Counted from the stretch's first letter, positions 1-9,431 are shown. The stretch: 53,472 bases of DNA from Thiocystis violacea (GCF_016583565.1 NZ_NRRF01000034.1:1-53472); one strand, 5' to 3'. Notes: generated by a model from the sequence alone, not told the origin. Made by a program: numbers and translations.

Positions 1-2
1 TT

Positions 3-398
3 GAGCGGCTGCGCGCTGATCTCGCGGCTCGGGATGTCGAGATCCAGCGGCTCAAGACCGAAGTCGCTCAAGCGCAAGAGAAGGCGGCCGCAGCGCGGGC
101 GCGTGAGTCTGGCTACCGCGAGCAGATTGATCGGCTTGAATCCCGCATCAGTCAGGTCGGGTGTCCGGCAAATCGTCAGACTGACGAAAACGGCGACCGT
201 GACAGCCGCATCCTGGCGCTGTCCGGGCTCTCCGAGGTCAAGGTTTCCGAGACCCTCAAGGCTGAAGGCATCAAATGCTCGCCTCGCACCGTGGGCAACG
301 TGCGCCGTCGCCACCGTGCGGAACGTCCTGAGGCGGCTGGACCAGTGACGAGTTCAGCCGCTGGCGTGAATCGCAGCGTCCAGACGATCAAAAAATGA
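3..398 (+). CDS. Partial coiled-coil / helix-turn-helix protein (5' end outside window)
   Basis: An open frame enters from the left edge without a start codon and runs 131 codons to TGA at 396-398. The first ~50 visible residues are charged heptad-like sequence (RLRADLAARDVEIQRLK and following) expected to form a coiled coil. Residues ~75-110 (ILALSGLSEVKVSETL, then a segment ending TVGNVRRRHR) look like a helix-turn-helix with a basic recognition helix. The frame has normal coding character and spans the whole visible stretch, whereas the other open frame here, read from TTG at position 1, gives an Arg/Ser-rich product typical of a shadow. A coiled coil plus HTH resembles accessory-element regulators such as KfrA-type proteins, but I do not recognise the family. 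It lies at the 3' side of a tRNA gene, a common place for integrated elements. Confidence 0.6.
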   Translation, partial: ERLRADLAARDVEIQRLKTEVAQAQEKAAAARARESGYREQIDRLESRISQVGCPANRQTDENGDRDSRILALSGLSEVKVSETLKAEGIKCSPRTVGNVRRRHRAERPEAAGPVTSSAAGVNRSVQTIKK

Positions 399-480
399 CC
401 AGACTCACGGGCGGATTGGACCCTGAAAGAACCCGGATGATTCCAGGATCTTGGTTCGCCAAGTAAGTTACTGATTTGAT

Positions 481-556
481 TGGTGGGCCGTGTAGGATTC
501 GAACCTACGACCAAGGGATTATGAGTCCCCTGCACTAACCGCTGTGCTAACGGCCC
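481..556 (-). tRNA. tRNA with CAT anticodon, probably tRNA-Ile2 (lysidine type)
   Basis: On the minus strand a complete 76-nt cloverleaf folds: acceptor GGGCCGT/ACGGCCC, D stem GCAC/GTGC, anticodon stem GGGGA/TCCCT around loop CTCATAA, T stem GTAGG/CCTAC with loop TTCGAAT, discriminator A and an encoded CCA. The anticodon is CAT. The CTTGGTCG segment after the anticodon stem and the GC-rich acceptor resemble E. coli ileX (tRNA-Ile2, CAT modified to lysidine-AT by TilS) more than elongator tRNA-Met. E. coli ileX also lies close downstream of rpoD, as here. Elongator Met remains the alternative. Confidence 0.93.
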
Positions 557-602
557 CGGAATACGGAGTGGTTTGTTGCGCCATCCCTGGCGTCGAGATG
601 GA

Positions 603-2468
603 TCAGTCGCTGTCGAGGAAACTGCGGAGCTTGTCCGATCGGGTCGGGTGGCGCAGCTTGCGGAGCGCTTTGGCTTCGATCTGACGAATACGCTCGCGGG
701 TGACGTCGAACTGCTTGCCGACCTCTTCGAGGGTGTGGTCGGTGTTCATGTCGATGCCGAAGCGCATGCGCAGAACCTTAGCCTCCCGGGAGGTGAGGCT
801 GGCGAGCATGTTCTGCGTGGCTTCGCGTAGACCCTCGGCGGTCGCGGAATCGACCGGGGAGATGACGCCGGAGTCCTCGATGAAGTCGCCGAGGTGCGAG
901 TCTTCGTCATCGCCGATCGGGGTCTCCATGGAGATGGGCTCCTTGGCGATCTTGAGGACCTTGCGGACCTTGTCCTCCGGCATGTCCATGCGCGTGGCAA
1001 GCTCTTCCGGGGTGGCTTCGCGCCCCATTTCCTGGATCATCTGACGCGAGATGCGGTTGAGCTTGTTGATCGTCTCGATCATATGCACCGGGATACGGAT
1101 GGTGCGCGCCTGGTCGGCGATCGAGCGCGTGATGGCCTGCCGGATCCACCAGGTGGCATAGGTCGAGAATTTGTAGCCTCGACGATATTCGAACTTATCG
1201 ACCGCCTTCATGAGGCCGATGTTGCCTTCCTGAATGAGGTCGAGGAACTGAAGCCCGCGATTGGTGTACTTCTTCGCGATGGAAATCACCAGACGGAGGT
1301 TGGCCTCGACCATCTCCTTCTTGGCGCGACGGGCCTTGGCCTCGCCGATGGACATCTTGCGGTTGACTTCCTTGATCTCGCCGATGGTGAGGCTGTTTTC
1401 TTTCTCGACGTCCTGCAACTTGCGCTGGGCGCGACGCACGTCGTGGGCAAGGTCGGCCAGGCGCACGCCATAGGGCTTACCGCTTTCGAGCTGCTGATCG
1501 AGCCAGCCGGGATTGGTCTCGTTGTCGGGGAAGGTCTCGATGAAATCCTTGCGCGGCATGCCGGCCTGATCGACGCACAAGCCCATGATGATGCGTTCCT
1601 GGGCGCGAACCCGCGCGATGGTCGTGCGCAGCAGCTCGGCGAGCTCCTGAAAAACGGGCGCAACCAGCTTGAACTGCAAGAAGATCTCGGAGACAGCCGC
1701 CATGGCTTCGCGGGAGCGTTCGTCGCTGCGACCGTACTCTTCGAGCGCGGCTTTCAGCACCCCATAGCGCTCGCGCAGCAGGTTGGCGCGACGCGCCGCA
1801 TCTTCTGCATCAGGACCCGTGTCGACTTCCGCGACGGTCGTGTCGTCATCATCGTCGTCCGAGTCGTCGTCCGAGTCAGCTTCCAGCTCGGCCTTGTCGG
1901 CACCGCTGTCGACGACGGCGGGCGGCGCGGCGGGCGCGACGATCGCGGGCTCCTCTTCGCCGTCGTTGAAACCTGAAATGACGTCCGTGAGGCGCGTTTC
2001 CTCGCGGTCGACACGGTCGAAGATCTCGATCAAGCGCTCGATGGAGCGCGGATAGACGGAGAGCGCGGATAAGACCTGGTTGAGCCCGTCCTCGATGCGT
2101 TTGGCGATCATCAGCTCGCCTTCGCGGGTCAGCAGCTCGACAGTGCCCATCTCGCGCATGTACATGCGCACTGGATCAGTGGTGCGGCCGAACTCACTGT
2201 CGACCGTGGCTAAAGCCGCCGCCGCCGCCTCCGCCGCCTCGTCGTCGGAGACGGCATTATCGCTCAGGGTCTGATCGATGACATCCGGGGCGGTCTCTTG
2301 AACCATGATGCCCATGTCATTGATCATCCGAACGATATCTTCGATCTGGTCCGTTTCGACGATTCCGGGCGGGAGATGGTCGTTGACCTCGGTGTAGGTC
2401 AGATAGCCTTGCTCTTTGCCCCTGGCAATCAGTTGCTTCAGTTGAGACTGCTGCTGTTCTTGATCCAT
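603..2468 (-). CDS. rpoD: RNA polymerase primary sigma factor RpoD (sigma-70)
   Basis: This 621-residue protein is the housekeeping sigma factor that directs core RNA polymerase to -35/-10 promoters. Region 1.1 is at the N terminus. Region 1.2 carries [22 protein letters not shown] non-conserved stretch around residues 180-225 is unusually acidic, with runs of Asp. Region 2 has the melting and -10 recognition segment [20 protein letters not shown], and region 4.2 has [18 protein letters not shown] followed by the typical C-terminal end. The ATG follows an AAGGTAA ribosome site. It is the last gene of the rpsU-yqeY-dnaG-rpoD block, with 199 bases between dnaG and rpoD that can hold its own promoter. 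Length is normal for gammaproteobacteria (E. coli 613). Confidence 0.98.
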   Translation of the reverse strand: MDQEQQQSQLKQLIARGKEQGYLTYTEVNDHLPPGIVETDQIEDIVRMINDMGIMVQETAPDVIDQTLSDNAVSDDEAAEAAAAALATVDSEFGRTTDPVRMYMREMGTVELLTREGELMIAKRIEDGLNQVLSALSVYPRSIERLIEIFDRVDREETRLTDVISGFNDGEEEPAIVAPAAPPAVVDSGADKAELEADSDDDSDDDDDDTTVAEVDTGPDAEDAARRANLLRERYGVLKAALEEYGRSDERSREAMAAVSEIFLQFKLVAPVFQELAELLRTTIARVRAQERIIMGLCVDQAGMPRKDFIETFPDNETNPGWLDQQLESGKPYGVRLADLAHDVRRAQRKLQDVEKENSLTIGEIKEVNRKMSIGEAKARRAKKEMVEANLRLVISIAKKYTNRGLQFLDLIQEGNIGLMKAVDKFEYRRGYKFSTYATWWIRQAITRSIADQARTIRIPVHMIETINKLNRISRQMIQEMGREATPEELATRMDMPEDKVRKVLKIAKEPISMETPIGDDEDSHLGDFIEDSGVISPVDSATAEGLREATQNMLASLTSREAKVLRMRFGIDMNTDHTLEEVGKQFDVTRERIRQIEAKALRKLRHPTRSDKLRSFLDSD

Positions 2469-2519
2469 GGGTTACCTTGACTCAGTGCTGCGGTAAGGCG
2501 ACTTGAAAGCGAACTTCGT

Positions 2520-2548
2520 ATTTTAGCATATAAAACGGAAGGCGTCTC
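2520..2548 (-). promoter_or_regulatory. Candidate rpoD promoter in the dnaG-rpoD gap
   Basis: In the AT-rich part of the 199-base gap, the minus strand has TAAAAT as a -10 (2525-2520) and a weak GAGACG -35 seventeen bases upstream. Transcription would start about 45 bases before the rpoD ATG. The -35 matches poorly, so this is only a candidate. Internal rpoD promoters between dnaG and rpoD are known in enterics. Confidence 0.35.
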
Positions 2549-2667
2549 TCTGTATTTCCGCGAAACAGTGTATCCGTCGGTGTGATGGGCGCATTGGACA
2601 CCTGTTATCGATCACGCTCACACAATAGATAGACGAAATCACCAGAAAAACCAGATAGATCATTCCT

Positions 2668-4422
2668 TCAGTGGAGCCTGTCGCGGCGTATCCGGGCGGA
2701 TTCCACCTCCTGCTCCACCCGAGCACGCTCTTCGGCAGACCACTCCGCCGTGCTACGCTGATTGAACGGGCGGCTGCGCTCGATCTTGCGCGTCTCCTCG
2801 CTCAAGCGATGCAGGGCTCCAATGAGCTCGGCGGCAAGGTTTTCCTCGGCGATGTCGCGCAAGAAGGGATCGACGCTGATGCGCTGCAGGTAGTTGAAAT
2901 GGGGATGCTCGCGCCAGCGCTCCAGGACGGTGGCCTTATTCCGCTCGGGATGCTCGAGCAATGCATCCAGTAGCTGTGACAAGACATCGACACCTGGGTT
3001 CGTCGAGCGACGCCAGCTGGCATCCTGCTCCTTGGCCTCCGCCGCCAGATGGGGATTGTCGAGCAGGAGGGCAATCGCCTGGGCGACCAAGCTCAAACGC
3101 ATCGGGATGCGCGCCTGGGCGCCCTTGCGGTAAGGACGCCTGGCAGAGCGAACACTGGGCTCCGCCGTCACGCCCGTCAGTTGTGCGATGCGCTTGAGCA
3201 CCAGCTCGCGATAGATGCCTTGCGGCAACTGCTCGACCAGCGGCTGGGCCAGACTGGCGAGCCGAGCCCGACCGTCCATGCTGGTCATATCCACCTGCTC
3301 GGCCAGGTGATCGAACAGGAGATCGGAGAGCGGCTTCGCCTCCGTGGCCAGGGCATTGAAGCCCTCCGCCCCGACCCGACGCACCAGGGTGTCCGGATCC
3401 TCTCCATCGGGGAGAAAGAGGAAGCGGATCGACTGTTGCCCGGTGGCCAGCGGGAGCGCCTCTTCGAGCGCCTTCCAGGCCGCCGCGCGTCCGGCGCGGT
3501 CGCCGTCGAAGCAGAACACCAGCTCGGGCGCCGTGCGCAAGAGTTGTTTAAGATGCTCCCCTGTCGTGGCCGTCCCCAGGGTGGCAACGGCATTGTCGAT
3601 CCCGAACTGGGCGAGGGCAATGACGTCCATATACCCCTCGACGACGACGACAGCGGAGATCTTGCGATTGGCCCGTTGGGCCTCGAAGAGGCCGTAGAGC
3701 TCGCGCCCCTTGTGGAAAATGGGGGTTTCAGGTGAGTTGAGGTATTTGGGCTTGCCATCGCCAAGCAGCCGGCCCCCGAGACCGATGACGCGACCGCGCC
3801 GATCGCGGATGGGGAAGATCACGCGCTCGCGGAAGCGATCGTAGCGGCGGCCGTCCTGCTCGCCGATCAAGCCGCACGTCAGGAGCTGAGCTTGCGCGGC
3901 GGCACTCGCACCCAGGCGCTTGAGCAGGAAATCATTGCGGCCCGGCGCGAAGCCGAGATCGAAGCGCGCGACCATCTCCTCGCTCAGGCCGCGCTCCTTG
4001 AGATACTGTACGGCACGCGCGGCCTGCGGATGTTCGCGCAGCTGCTGGCGGTAGAGCATTGCGGCCTGCTCCATCAAGCCGTAGAGGGGCGCGTGATCCG
4101 GGCCTTTCGGCAGCGCATCCCCCTGCTTGGGGATCTCGAGGCCGACACGTTGAGCCAACTCCTCGACCGCCTCGGGGAACACGAGGTGGTCATATTCCAT
4201 GAGGAAGCCGATCGCGGTGCCGTGCGCGCCGCAGCCGAAGCAGTGATAGAACTGCTTGTCGGGGCTGACGGTGAACGAGGGGGTCTTTTCGTCGTGGAAG
4301 GGACAGCGGGCTTGGTAATCCTTGCCCGCCTTGCGCAGCTGGATGCGCGAGCCGATCAGATCGACGATGTCGGTCCGAGCCAGGAGATCATCGATGAAGT
4401 CAGGAGGAATTCTGCCGGCCAT
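2668..4422 (-). CDS. dnaG: DNA primase DnaG
   Basis: DnaG makes the RNA primers for replication and works with the DnaB helicase. The 584-residue product begins with the zinc-binding domain, whose ligands are visible as C40, H43 (CPFH) and C61, C64 (CFGC). The catalytic core with the TOPRIM fold follows: VVVVEGYMDVIAL supplies the Glu motif and FCFDGDRAGRAA the DxD-type motif. The C-terminal ~150 residues match the DnaB-interaction domain in position. The gene starts 30 bases after yqeY. The ribosome site before this ATG is weak, which may reflect translational coupling and low primase output, as is usual in this operon. Confidence 0.97.
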   Translation of the reverse strand: MAGRIPPDFIDDLLARTDIVDLIGSRIQLRKAGKDYQARCPFHDEKTPSFTVSPDKQFYHCFGCGAHGTAIGFLMEYDHLVFPEAVEELAQRVGLEIPKQGDALPKGPDHAPLYGLMEQAAMLYRQQLREHPQAARAVQYLKERGLSEEMVARFDLGFAPGRNDFLLKRLGASAAAQAQLLTCGLIGEQDGRRYDRFRERVIFPIRDRRGRVIGLGGRLLGDGKPKYLNSPETPIFHKGRELYGLFEAQRANRKISAVVVVEGYMDVIALAQFGIDNAVATLGTATTGEHLKQLLRTAPELVFCFDGDRAGRAAAWKALEEALPLATGQQSIRFLFLPDGEDPDTLVRRVGAEGFNALATEAKPLSDLLFDHLAEQVDMTSMDGRARLASLAQPLVEQLPQGIYRELVLKRIAQLTGVTAEPSVRSARRPYRKGAQARIPMRLSLVAQAIALLLDNPHLAAEAKEQDASWRRSTNPGVDVLSQLLDALLEHPERNKATVLERWREHPHFNYLQRISVDPFLRDIAEENLAAELIGALHRLSEETRKIERSRPFNQRSTAEWSAEERARVEQEVESARIRRDRLH

Positions 4423-4452
4423 GCCAGGGGTCAGGCTGGAGCAGCGGAGCGA

Positions 4453-4896
4453 TCAGCTCCCGAGGCGCTGCTTGACGAGCGCACTGACGGCGCCCATGTC
4501 CGCGCGGCCCTGAATCTGCGGGCGCAGCACGCCCATGACCTTGCCCATATCGCTCATCGCCGTCGCACCGCTTTCGACCACGGCCGCATCGATCAGTGCC
4601 GCAATCTCGGTATCGGACAGGCCCGCGGGCAGATAGCCCTGAATGACACCCACCTCGAAGCGCTCCACATCGGCGAGGTCCGTGCGACCAGCGCCATCGT
4701 ATTGCGAGATGGAGTCGCGCCGCTGCTTGACCATCTTGTCGAGCACGGCCAGCACCTGAGTGTCGTCCAGCTCGATACGCTCATCGATCTCGCGCTGCTT
4801 GATGGCGGCGAGCATGAGCCGAATGACACCCAGCTTATTCTTTTCACCCGCCTTCATGGCGGTCTTCATATCGTCCTGGATGCGCTGCTTGAGCAT
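4453..4896 (-). CDS. yqeY: GatB/YqeY domain protein
   Basis: This 147-residue protein is a full-length YqeY family member (start MLKQRIQDDMKTAMKAGEK; GYLPAGLSDTEIAALID; MGKVMGVLRPQIQGRAD). The family is related to the tail domain of GatB, the amidotransferase subunit that binds tRNA. Its exact function is not established. It sits between rpsU and dnaG, its usual place in gammaproteobacteria outside the enterics. A GAGG ribosome site lies rather far (about 13 bases) from the ATG. Confidence 0.95.
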   Translation of the reverse strand: MLKQRIQDDMKTAMKAGEKNKLGVIRLMLAAIKQREIDERIELDDTQVLAVLDKMVKQRRDSISQYDGAGRTDLADVERFEVGVIQGYLPAGLSDTEIAALIDAAVVESGATAMSDMGKVMGVLRPQIQGRADMGAVSALVKQRLGS

Positions 4897-5067
4897 GTCG
4901 CGGGCTTCACCTCGGTCCGGATTCGTTTCAGAGTGAGGCGACCTGGACCTCGGCTGGAATGCGGGGCCGAGTCATGCGCGACAAGACCCTGCACGCCGGG
5001 CCGCGTTGGCCGCCCCTGTGCTTGAGATCCCGATGACGAGATCCCCATCGCGAGATCGGGGAGAGAC

Positions 5068-5283
5068 TCAGTAAGGACGTTCCCAACGACGCGCTTCGCG
5101 CTGCAACTTTTTCTGATGACGCTTGACGGCAGCGGCCTTCTTACGCTTCCGCTCGGACGTGGGCTTCTCGTAGAACTCACGACGACGGACCTCGGCGAGC
5201 ACCCCTGCCTTTTCGCAGGAACGCTTGAAACGCCGCATGGCGACTTCGAATGGCTCGTTTTCTTTGACGCGAACGCTGGGCAT
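5068..5283 (-). CDS. rpsU: 30S ribosomal protein S21
   Basis: The 71-residue product [20 protein letters not shown]... ends in WERPY and is the very basic S21, which binds near the 3' end of 16S rRNA and helps initiation. The reading frame stays open upstream, but the family start is the ATG at 5283, preceded by AAGGGA six bases away. It is the first gene of the macromolecular-synthesis operon. A sigma-70 promoter is visible about 50 bases upstream. Confidence 0.98.
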   Translation of the reverse strand: MPSVRVKENEPFEVAMRRFKRSCEKAGVLAEVRRREFYEKPTSERKRKKAAAVKRHQKKLQREARRWERPY

Positions 5284-5335
5284 AGAAAGTCCCTTGGTAT
5301 CTCCGGTTGAATGGATGGAAGGTAAAAGATCCCGA

Positions 5336-5365
5336 AGTATAACGCGAAACGAACTTTTCTTGCAA
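5336..5365 (-). promoter_or_regulatory. Sigma-70 promoter of rpsU operon
   Basis: Reading the minus strand, TTGCAA (5365-5360) and TATACT (5341-5336) are separated by 18 bases, a good sigma-70 match. The start point would fall near 5329, leaving a ~46-base leader before rpsU. It lies in the 126-base gap divergent from tsaD. Confidence 0.65.
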
Positions 5366-5409
5366 AAGGCAATATGATGTCGATCGACAATCGCTGAGGT
5401 TCTAACGTT

Positions 5410-6435
5410 ATGCGCGTCTTGGGTATCGAAACATCGTGCGACGAGACAGGCGTCGCCATCTTCGAGGAGCGGCAGGGCCTGCTGGCTCACGCAGTCTATA
5501 GCCAGATCGAGATCCATGCGGAGTATGGCGGCGTGGTCCCGGAGCTTGCCTCGCGTGACCATATCCGCAAGACCTTGCCCTTGATTCACCAGGTGTTGGA
5601 CGAGGCGGATCTGCCCCCGGACTCGATCGATGGTGTCGCCTTCACCGCGGGACCAGGGCTGATCGGCGCCCTGCTGGTCGGCTCCGCCATCGGGCGCAGC
5701 CTGGCGTGGGGCTGGTCGGTGCCGGCGATCGGCGTCCACCACATGGAGGGGCATCTGCTGGCGCCGCTGCTGGAGACGCCAGCGCCGGACTTCCCCTTCG
5801 TCGCCTTGCTGGTCTCGGGCGGTCACACCTTGCTGGTCGACGTCATCGGTATCGGCCGCTACGCCATCCTTGGGGAGTCGCTCGACGATGCCGCCGGCGA
5901 GGCCTTCGACAAAACCGCCAAGATTCTGGAGCTACCCTACCCTGGCGGCCCAGCGCTGGCGAAGCTCGCCGAGCAAGGCGACCCCGAGCGCTTTCGTTTC
6001 CCGCGACCCATGACCGATCGGCCCGGCCTGGACTTCAGCTTCAGCGGACTCAAGACCTTCACCCTCAACACCCTCAAGACGGAGCTGGTGGCGAGCAACG
6101 ACCCGGCGCAAACCCGAGCCGACATCGCCCGCGCCTTCGAGGAGGCGGTGGTCGATACCCTGGTCATCAAGTGTCGGCGAGCCCTGCGTGAAACGGGGCG
6201 CACGCGCCTCATCCTGGCAGGCGGCGTGAGTGCCAATCGGCGCCTGCGCGAGCGCATGAACAGGGCCATTGCGGCCGAGGGCGGCGAGACCTTCTATCCG
6301 CGCCCCGAACTCTGCACGGACAATGGCGCCATGATCGCGTTCGCGGGTCTTCAGCGCTTGCGCGCCGGACAGCATGAGCCGCTGGTCTTCCGACCGCGGG
6401 CGCGCTGGCCCATGGGGGAGCTGAGTCCGGCCTGA
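5410..6435 (+). CDS. tsaD: tRNA N6-threonylcarbamoyladenosine synthase subunit TsaD
   Basis: TsaD (YgjD, Kae1 family) transfers the threonylcarbamoyl group to A37 of ANN-decoding tRNAs, working with TsaB and TsaE in the cytoplasm. The 341-residue protein starts [18 protein letters not shown]. Its metal ligands are visible in VHHMEGH (H111 and H115), and the ASKHA nucleotide-binding signatures VSGGHTLL and [15 protein letters not shown] are present. It is divergent from rpsU, the conserved arrangement. The first ATG follows a GAGG site. The tRNA-Ile2 in this window, being ANN-decoding, would be one of its substrates. Confidence 0.98.
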   Translation: MRVLGIETSCDETGVAIFEERQGLLAHAVYSQIEIHAEYGGVVPELASRDHIRKTLPLIHQVLDEADLPPDSIDGVAFTAGPGLIGALLVGSAIGRSLAWGWSVPAIGVHHMEGHLLAPLLETPAPDFPFVALLVSGGHTLLVDVIGIGRYAILGESLDDAAGEAFDKTAKILELPYPGGPALAKLAEQGDPERFRFPRPMTDRPGLDFSFSGLKTFTLNTLKTELVASNDPAQTRADIARAFEEAVVDTLVIKCRRALRETGRTRLILAGGVSANRRLRERMNRAIAAEGGETFYPRPELCTDNGAMIAFAGLQRLRAGQHEPLVFRPRARWPMGELSPA

Positions 6436-6447
6436 GACGTGGAGCGA

Positions 6448-8214
6448 TCACGGAAAGCTGTCGTCGAGACCGTCGTCGTCGCGGTCCGTCACCGGCAAGA
6501 TCAGATGGAAGACAGCACCCTCTGGCGGCGATGACTCGGCCCATAGCCGCCCGCCGTGCGCCTCCGCGATCGCCCGACTGATGGCGAGGCCCAGCCCGAA
6601 ACTGGAGTCGCTCGTGGACTCGAAGATATCGAACACCGCCTCATGCCGACCCGCGGGCAGGCCGGGCCCCGTATCCCTGACGATGAGTTCGATCTCGCGC
6701 TCGGAGGGAATGACATCCAGGACGACTTCGCGCCGTGGGCAGTTGGCGGCATCGATGGCTTGGACGGCATTGCAGATCAGGTTGACCAAGACCTGCTCGA
6801 TCTGGACCGGGTCAGTCTGGATGGCCGGCAGACCATCCGGCGCGTTGAGCTTGAGCTGCACCCTGCGGTCCGAGGCAAACCAGAGCACCATCTCGAAGGC
6901 GCGCTTGAGCATCTGCTCGAGCGCCACCGAAACCTTGTACATCTTACGCCCGCGCAGGAAGGCGCGCAGACGCTCCATGATGTCTCCGGCGCGATGGACC
7001 TGGTCGTCGATCCGACGAATCACCTCCACCAAACGACCCGGATTCGCCGCCGGCCCCTGCGCCAGTTGAGTCGCCGCGCTGCAATAGAAACCCGCCGAAC
7101 TCAGCGGCTGCAGGAGTTCGTGGATCAGCGAGGAGGCCAGGATGCCGACGGCATTCAGCCGTGCCACTTGGGCAAGCGCATCGCGCGCGCGCCGCGCCTC
7201 CTCTTCAGCGCGATGCCGCTCGGTGATATCCAGATAGGCGACGACAGCCCCTTCTTGCTCCCCTTCGAGCGGCAGCACCCGCATGAGCAGCCAACGCTGC
7301 CCCTGGGCCGTATCACAGGGATACTCGATGCTGAAATCGTCGCGCTTGCGCTGGATCACCTCCCGGATGCCCCGCGCCGCGCTCAGGACCGCCTCACCGG
7401 GCTGATCGTCGACCCGCCGCGCGGGGGCGCCAGCATTCAGACCCAGCGCCTCGCGCAGGTCATCATAGGCGCCGTGTTCACTGGATGCCTGGCGCCAGGC
7501 GCGGTTCGCCGTGAGGATGCGGCCATTGGCGTCGAGCACCGCAATCTGTGAGGTCAAGGCGTCCAGCACGGATTGGCGCAACCGATCGCTGGCAAGACGC
7601 TGGCTTTCCGCCTCCTGCTCCGCGGTGACATCCGATAGGGCCGTGAGGCACTCGGGGCCGAGCAGCCCGTCGCGTCGGATCGAGCACAAGCGCACGACGC
7701 GCGCTGGCGCCGGGTCGCGCAAGTGCAGCACCAGGTCGCACACCCGGGGCGGTGTCACGCCCTCGTCGAAGACCTGGCGTAGATGCTCGAGAAAACCCCG
7801 AATCTGCGCGCCGATGACGAAGCGCTTGAAGGGGCAGCCTTCCAGCTGAGCGCGCGGGTGACCGAGCAGTCCCGCGGCGGTGAGATTGGTGCTGCGGATC
7901 AATCCGCGGCGATTGAAGACCACGTAGCCGACCGGGGCATCGTCGAACAACTTGACGTAGTGATCACGGGAGATCCTGAGCGCTTCCTGCGCGTCGCGCA
8001 GCATGCGCCCCTGGATCTCCAGCTCGATCTCATGGGTCTGCAGGGCCAGCGTGAGGCAGCGCTGTGAATCGTTGGCGGCGCGCGCCGCATCGAGCGATGC
8101 GACGAGACTCTGGAATTGCGCCTCGAGCACTGTTTTGTCGATCGTCTGCAATCGCGCGGGCGGAGTTGGGATCCCCGCAAGCGCTGGCCGGGGCTCGTCC
8201 TGATGATCGCTCAC
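6448..8214 (-). CDS. PAS-domain sensor histidine kinase (soluble, orphan)
   Basis: The 588-residue protein has no membrane segment. It has a helical N terminus (~30-85), a PAS domain (~85-205, LFDDAPVGYVVFNRRG), a second PAS with PAC tail (~215-335, ending YLDITERHRAEEEARRA), a HisKA dimerisation region and a HATPase_c domain with N box NLICNAVQAI, G1 DTGPGLPAG and G2 FGLGLAI. The phospho-acceptor His is in SLIHELLQPLSS. Related FixL/DctB-type kinases usually read HELNQPL, so the Leu after HEL is unusual. The start is GTG after AGGGGAG. No response regulator is adjacent. It probably senses a cytoplasmic signal (redox, gas or ligand); which one cannot be told from the sequence. Confidence 0.9.
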   Translation of the reverse strand: MSDHQDEPRPALAGIPTPPARLQTIDKTVLEAQFQSLVASLDAARAANDSQRCLTLALQTHEIELEIQGRMLRDAQEALRISRDHYVKLFDDAPVGYVVFNRRGLIRSTNLTAAGLLGHPRAQLEGCPFKRFVIGAQIRGFLEHLRQVFDEGVTPPRVCDLVLHLRDPAPARVVRLCSIRRDGLLGPECLTALSDVTAEQEAESQRLASDRLRQSVLDALTSQIAVLDANGRILTANRAWRQASSEHGAYDDLREALGLNAGAPARRVDDQPGEAVLSAARGIREVIQRKRDDFSIEYPCDTAQGQRWLLMRVLPLEGEQEGAVVAYLDITERHRAEEEARRARDALAQVARLNAVGILASSLIHELLQPLSSAGFYCSAATQLAQGPAANPGRLVEVIRRIDDQVHRAGDIMERLRAFLRGRKMYKVSVALEQMLKRAFEMVLWFASDRRVQLKLNAPDGLPAIQTDPVQIEQVLVNLICNAVQAIDAANCPRREVVLDVIPSEREIELIVRDTGPGLPAGRHEAVFDIFESTSDSSFGLGLAISRAIAEAHGGRLWAESSPPEGAVFHLILPVTDRDDDGLDDSFP

Positions 8215-8400
8215 GCTTGGCTCCCCTGCGATGAGGCACTTGGCATTGGACGCACGACCTCGAACGATGCGGCCGCTCTCGCGCTGAGCGAGGGATTGGC
8301 ATGACCGGGGTACCGAGGTTGCAAGGATCCCGAGGTTTCGGAGGCTGGCGCGCGGACGCCGCGCGACCCGCTCGAAGAGACCGGTGAGCCGGTCAGTCGA

Positions 8401-8997
8401 TCAGTCGGCCTTGGTCGTGAGCCGACCTTCCTTGCCCTCGATCAGGTTGCGGATGTTCGTGCGATGCCGCCACACCAGCAAGCCGGTAATGATCAGTTGC
8501 ATGCCAATCAGCACCTTCTCCGGCCAAAAGAGCCACACGAAGCCAGGCGCCAAGGCCATGGAAATGAGCCCCGAGAGCGACGAGATCTTGAGCACCTTGG
8601 CGACGAACAGCCACACGGCCGCCACGCAGAGCCCGATCGGCCAATAGAGCCCGAACTGGACCCCGAGCGCCGTTGCCACGCCCTTGCCGCCACGGAAGCC
8701 GAAGAAAACCGGATAGAGGTGCCCGATGAAGGCCGCCAGACCGATCCCGGCCAGCACGCCGGGCCCGACCTCGAGCAGATGCCCGATCAGCATCGGGATC
8801 AAGCCCTTGAGCGAGTCCCCCACCAGCGTGATGGCCGCCGGCTTCTTGCCACCAATGCGCAGGACATTGGTCGCGCCCGGGTTGTTGGAGCCCTGGGTGC
8901 GCGGGTCCGGTAGGCCCATGAGGCGACAGACGATGATGGCACTGGACAGGGAGCCCAGCAGATAGGCGGCGATGAGAAGAAGGATGGCGGTCATCAT
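8401..8997 (-). CDS. plsY: Glycerol-3-phosphate acyltransferase PlsY
   Basis: PlsY is the inner-membrane enzyme that moves the acyl group from acyl-phosphate to glycerol-3-phosphate, the first step of phospholipid synthesis. The 198 residues contain several hydrophobic helices and the family motifs GSNNPGATNVLR, GDSLKGLIP and FFGFRGGKGVATALG. Two ATG codons stand in tandem at the start (8997, 8994); either could serve. It is divergent from folB, a pairing that is conserved in proteobacteria. Confidence 0.96.
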   Translation of the reverse strand: MMTAILLLIAAYLLGSLSSAIIVCRLMGLPDPRTQGSNNPGATNVLRIGGKKPAAITLVGDSLKGLIPMLIGHLLEVGPGVLAGIGLAAFIGHLYPVFFGFRGGKGVATALGVQFGLYWPIGLCVAAVWLFVAKVLKISSLSGLISMALAPGFVWLFWPEKVLIGMQLIITGLLVWRHRTNIRNLIEGKEGRLTTKAD

Positions 8998-9071
8998 GGC
9001 CCCGCATTGGACCCGCGAAGCGCCTTCAGGTCAAGATAGGCAGACGACCAAAATTTCTCCCAGAGGCCTGC

Positions 9072-9431
9072 ATGGACATCGTCTACATCCGGGGGCTCAG
9101 AATCGAGACCACCATCGGCATCCACGACTGGGAGAAGCGCGTCCGCCGCCCCCTGATCCTCGATCTCGAAATGGCCAGCGACGTCGCCCAGGCCGCCGCG
9201 ACCGACCGCATCGAGGACGCGCTCGACTATGACGCCGTGACCAAGCGTTTGGTGCGGGAGGTGTCTGCCAACCGGTTCGAGCTGGTCGAGACCTTGGCCG
9301 AGCACTGCGCGACCATCCTGCGGGAGGACTTCGGCGTCCCCTGGCTGCGCCTGAGTCTCAACAAGCCCGGCGCGGTCGGGGACGGCGTCGATGTCGGGGT
9401 TCTGATCGAGCGCGGCGAAAAACCCGCCTGA
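9072..9431 (+). CDS. folB: Dihydroneopterin aldolase
   Basis: FolB converts 7,8-dihydroneopterin to 6-hydroxymethyl-dihydropterin in folate synthesis. The 119-residue product starts MDIVYIRGLRIETTIGIHDW and has the FolB pattern including ELVETLAEHCA and the segment LSLNKPGAVGDGVDVGVLIER, which carries the conserved lysine. It is divergent from plsY and converges with the DUF2452 gene 37 bases on. Confidence 0.96.
   Translation: MDIVYIRGLRIETTIGIHDWEKRVRRPLILDLEMASDVAQAAATDRIEDALDYDAVTKRLVREVSANRFELVETLAEHCATILREDFGVPWLRLSLNKPGAVGDGVDVGVLIERGEKPA

Noticed and set aside
894..1976. 360-codon open frame antisense to rpoD
   Set aside because: It lies wholly inside rpoD, whose protein is unmistakable. 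Long antisense frames are common in GC-rich DNA.
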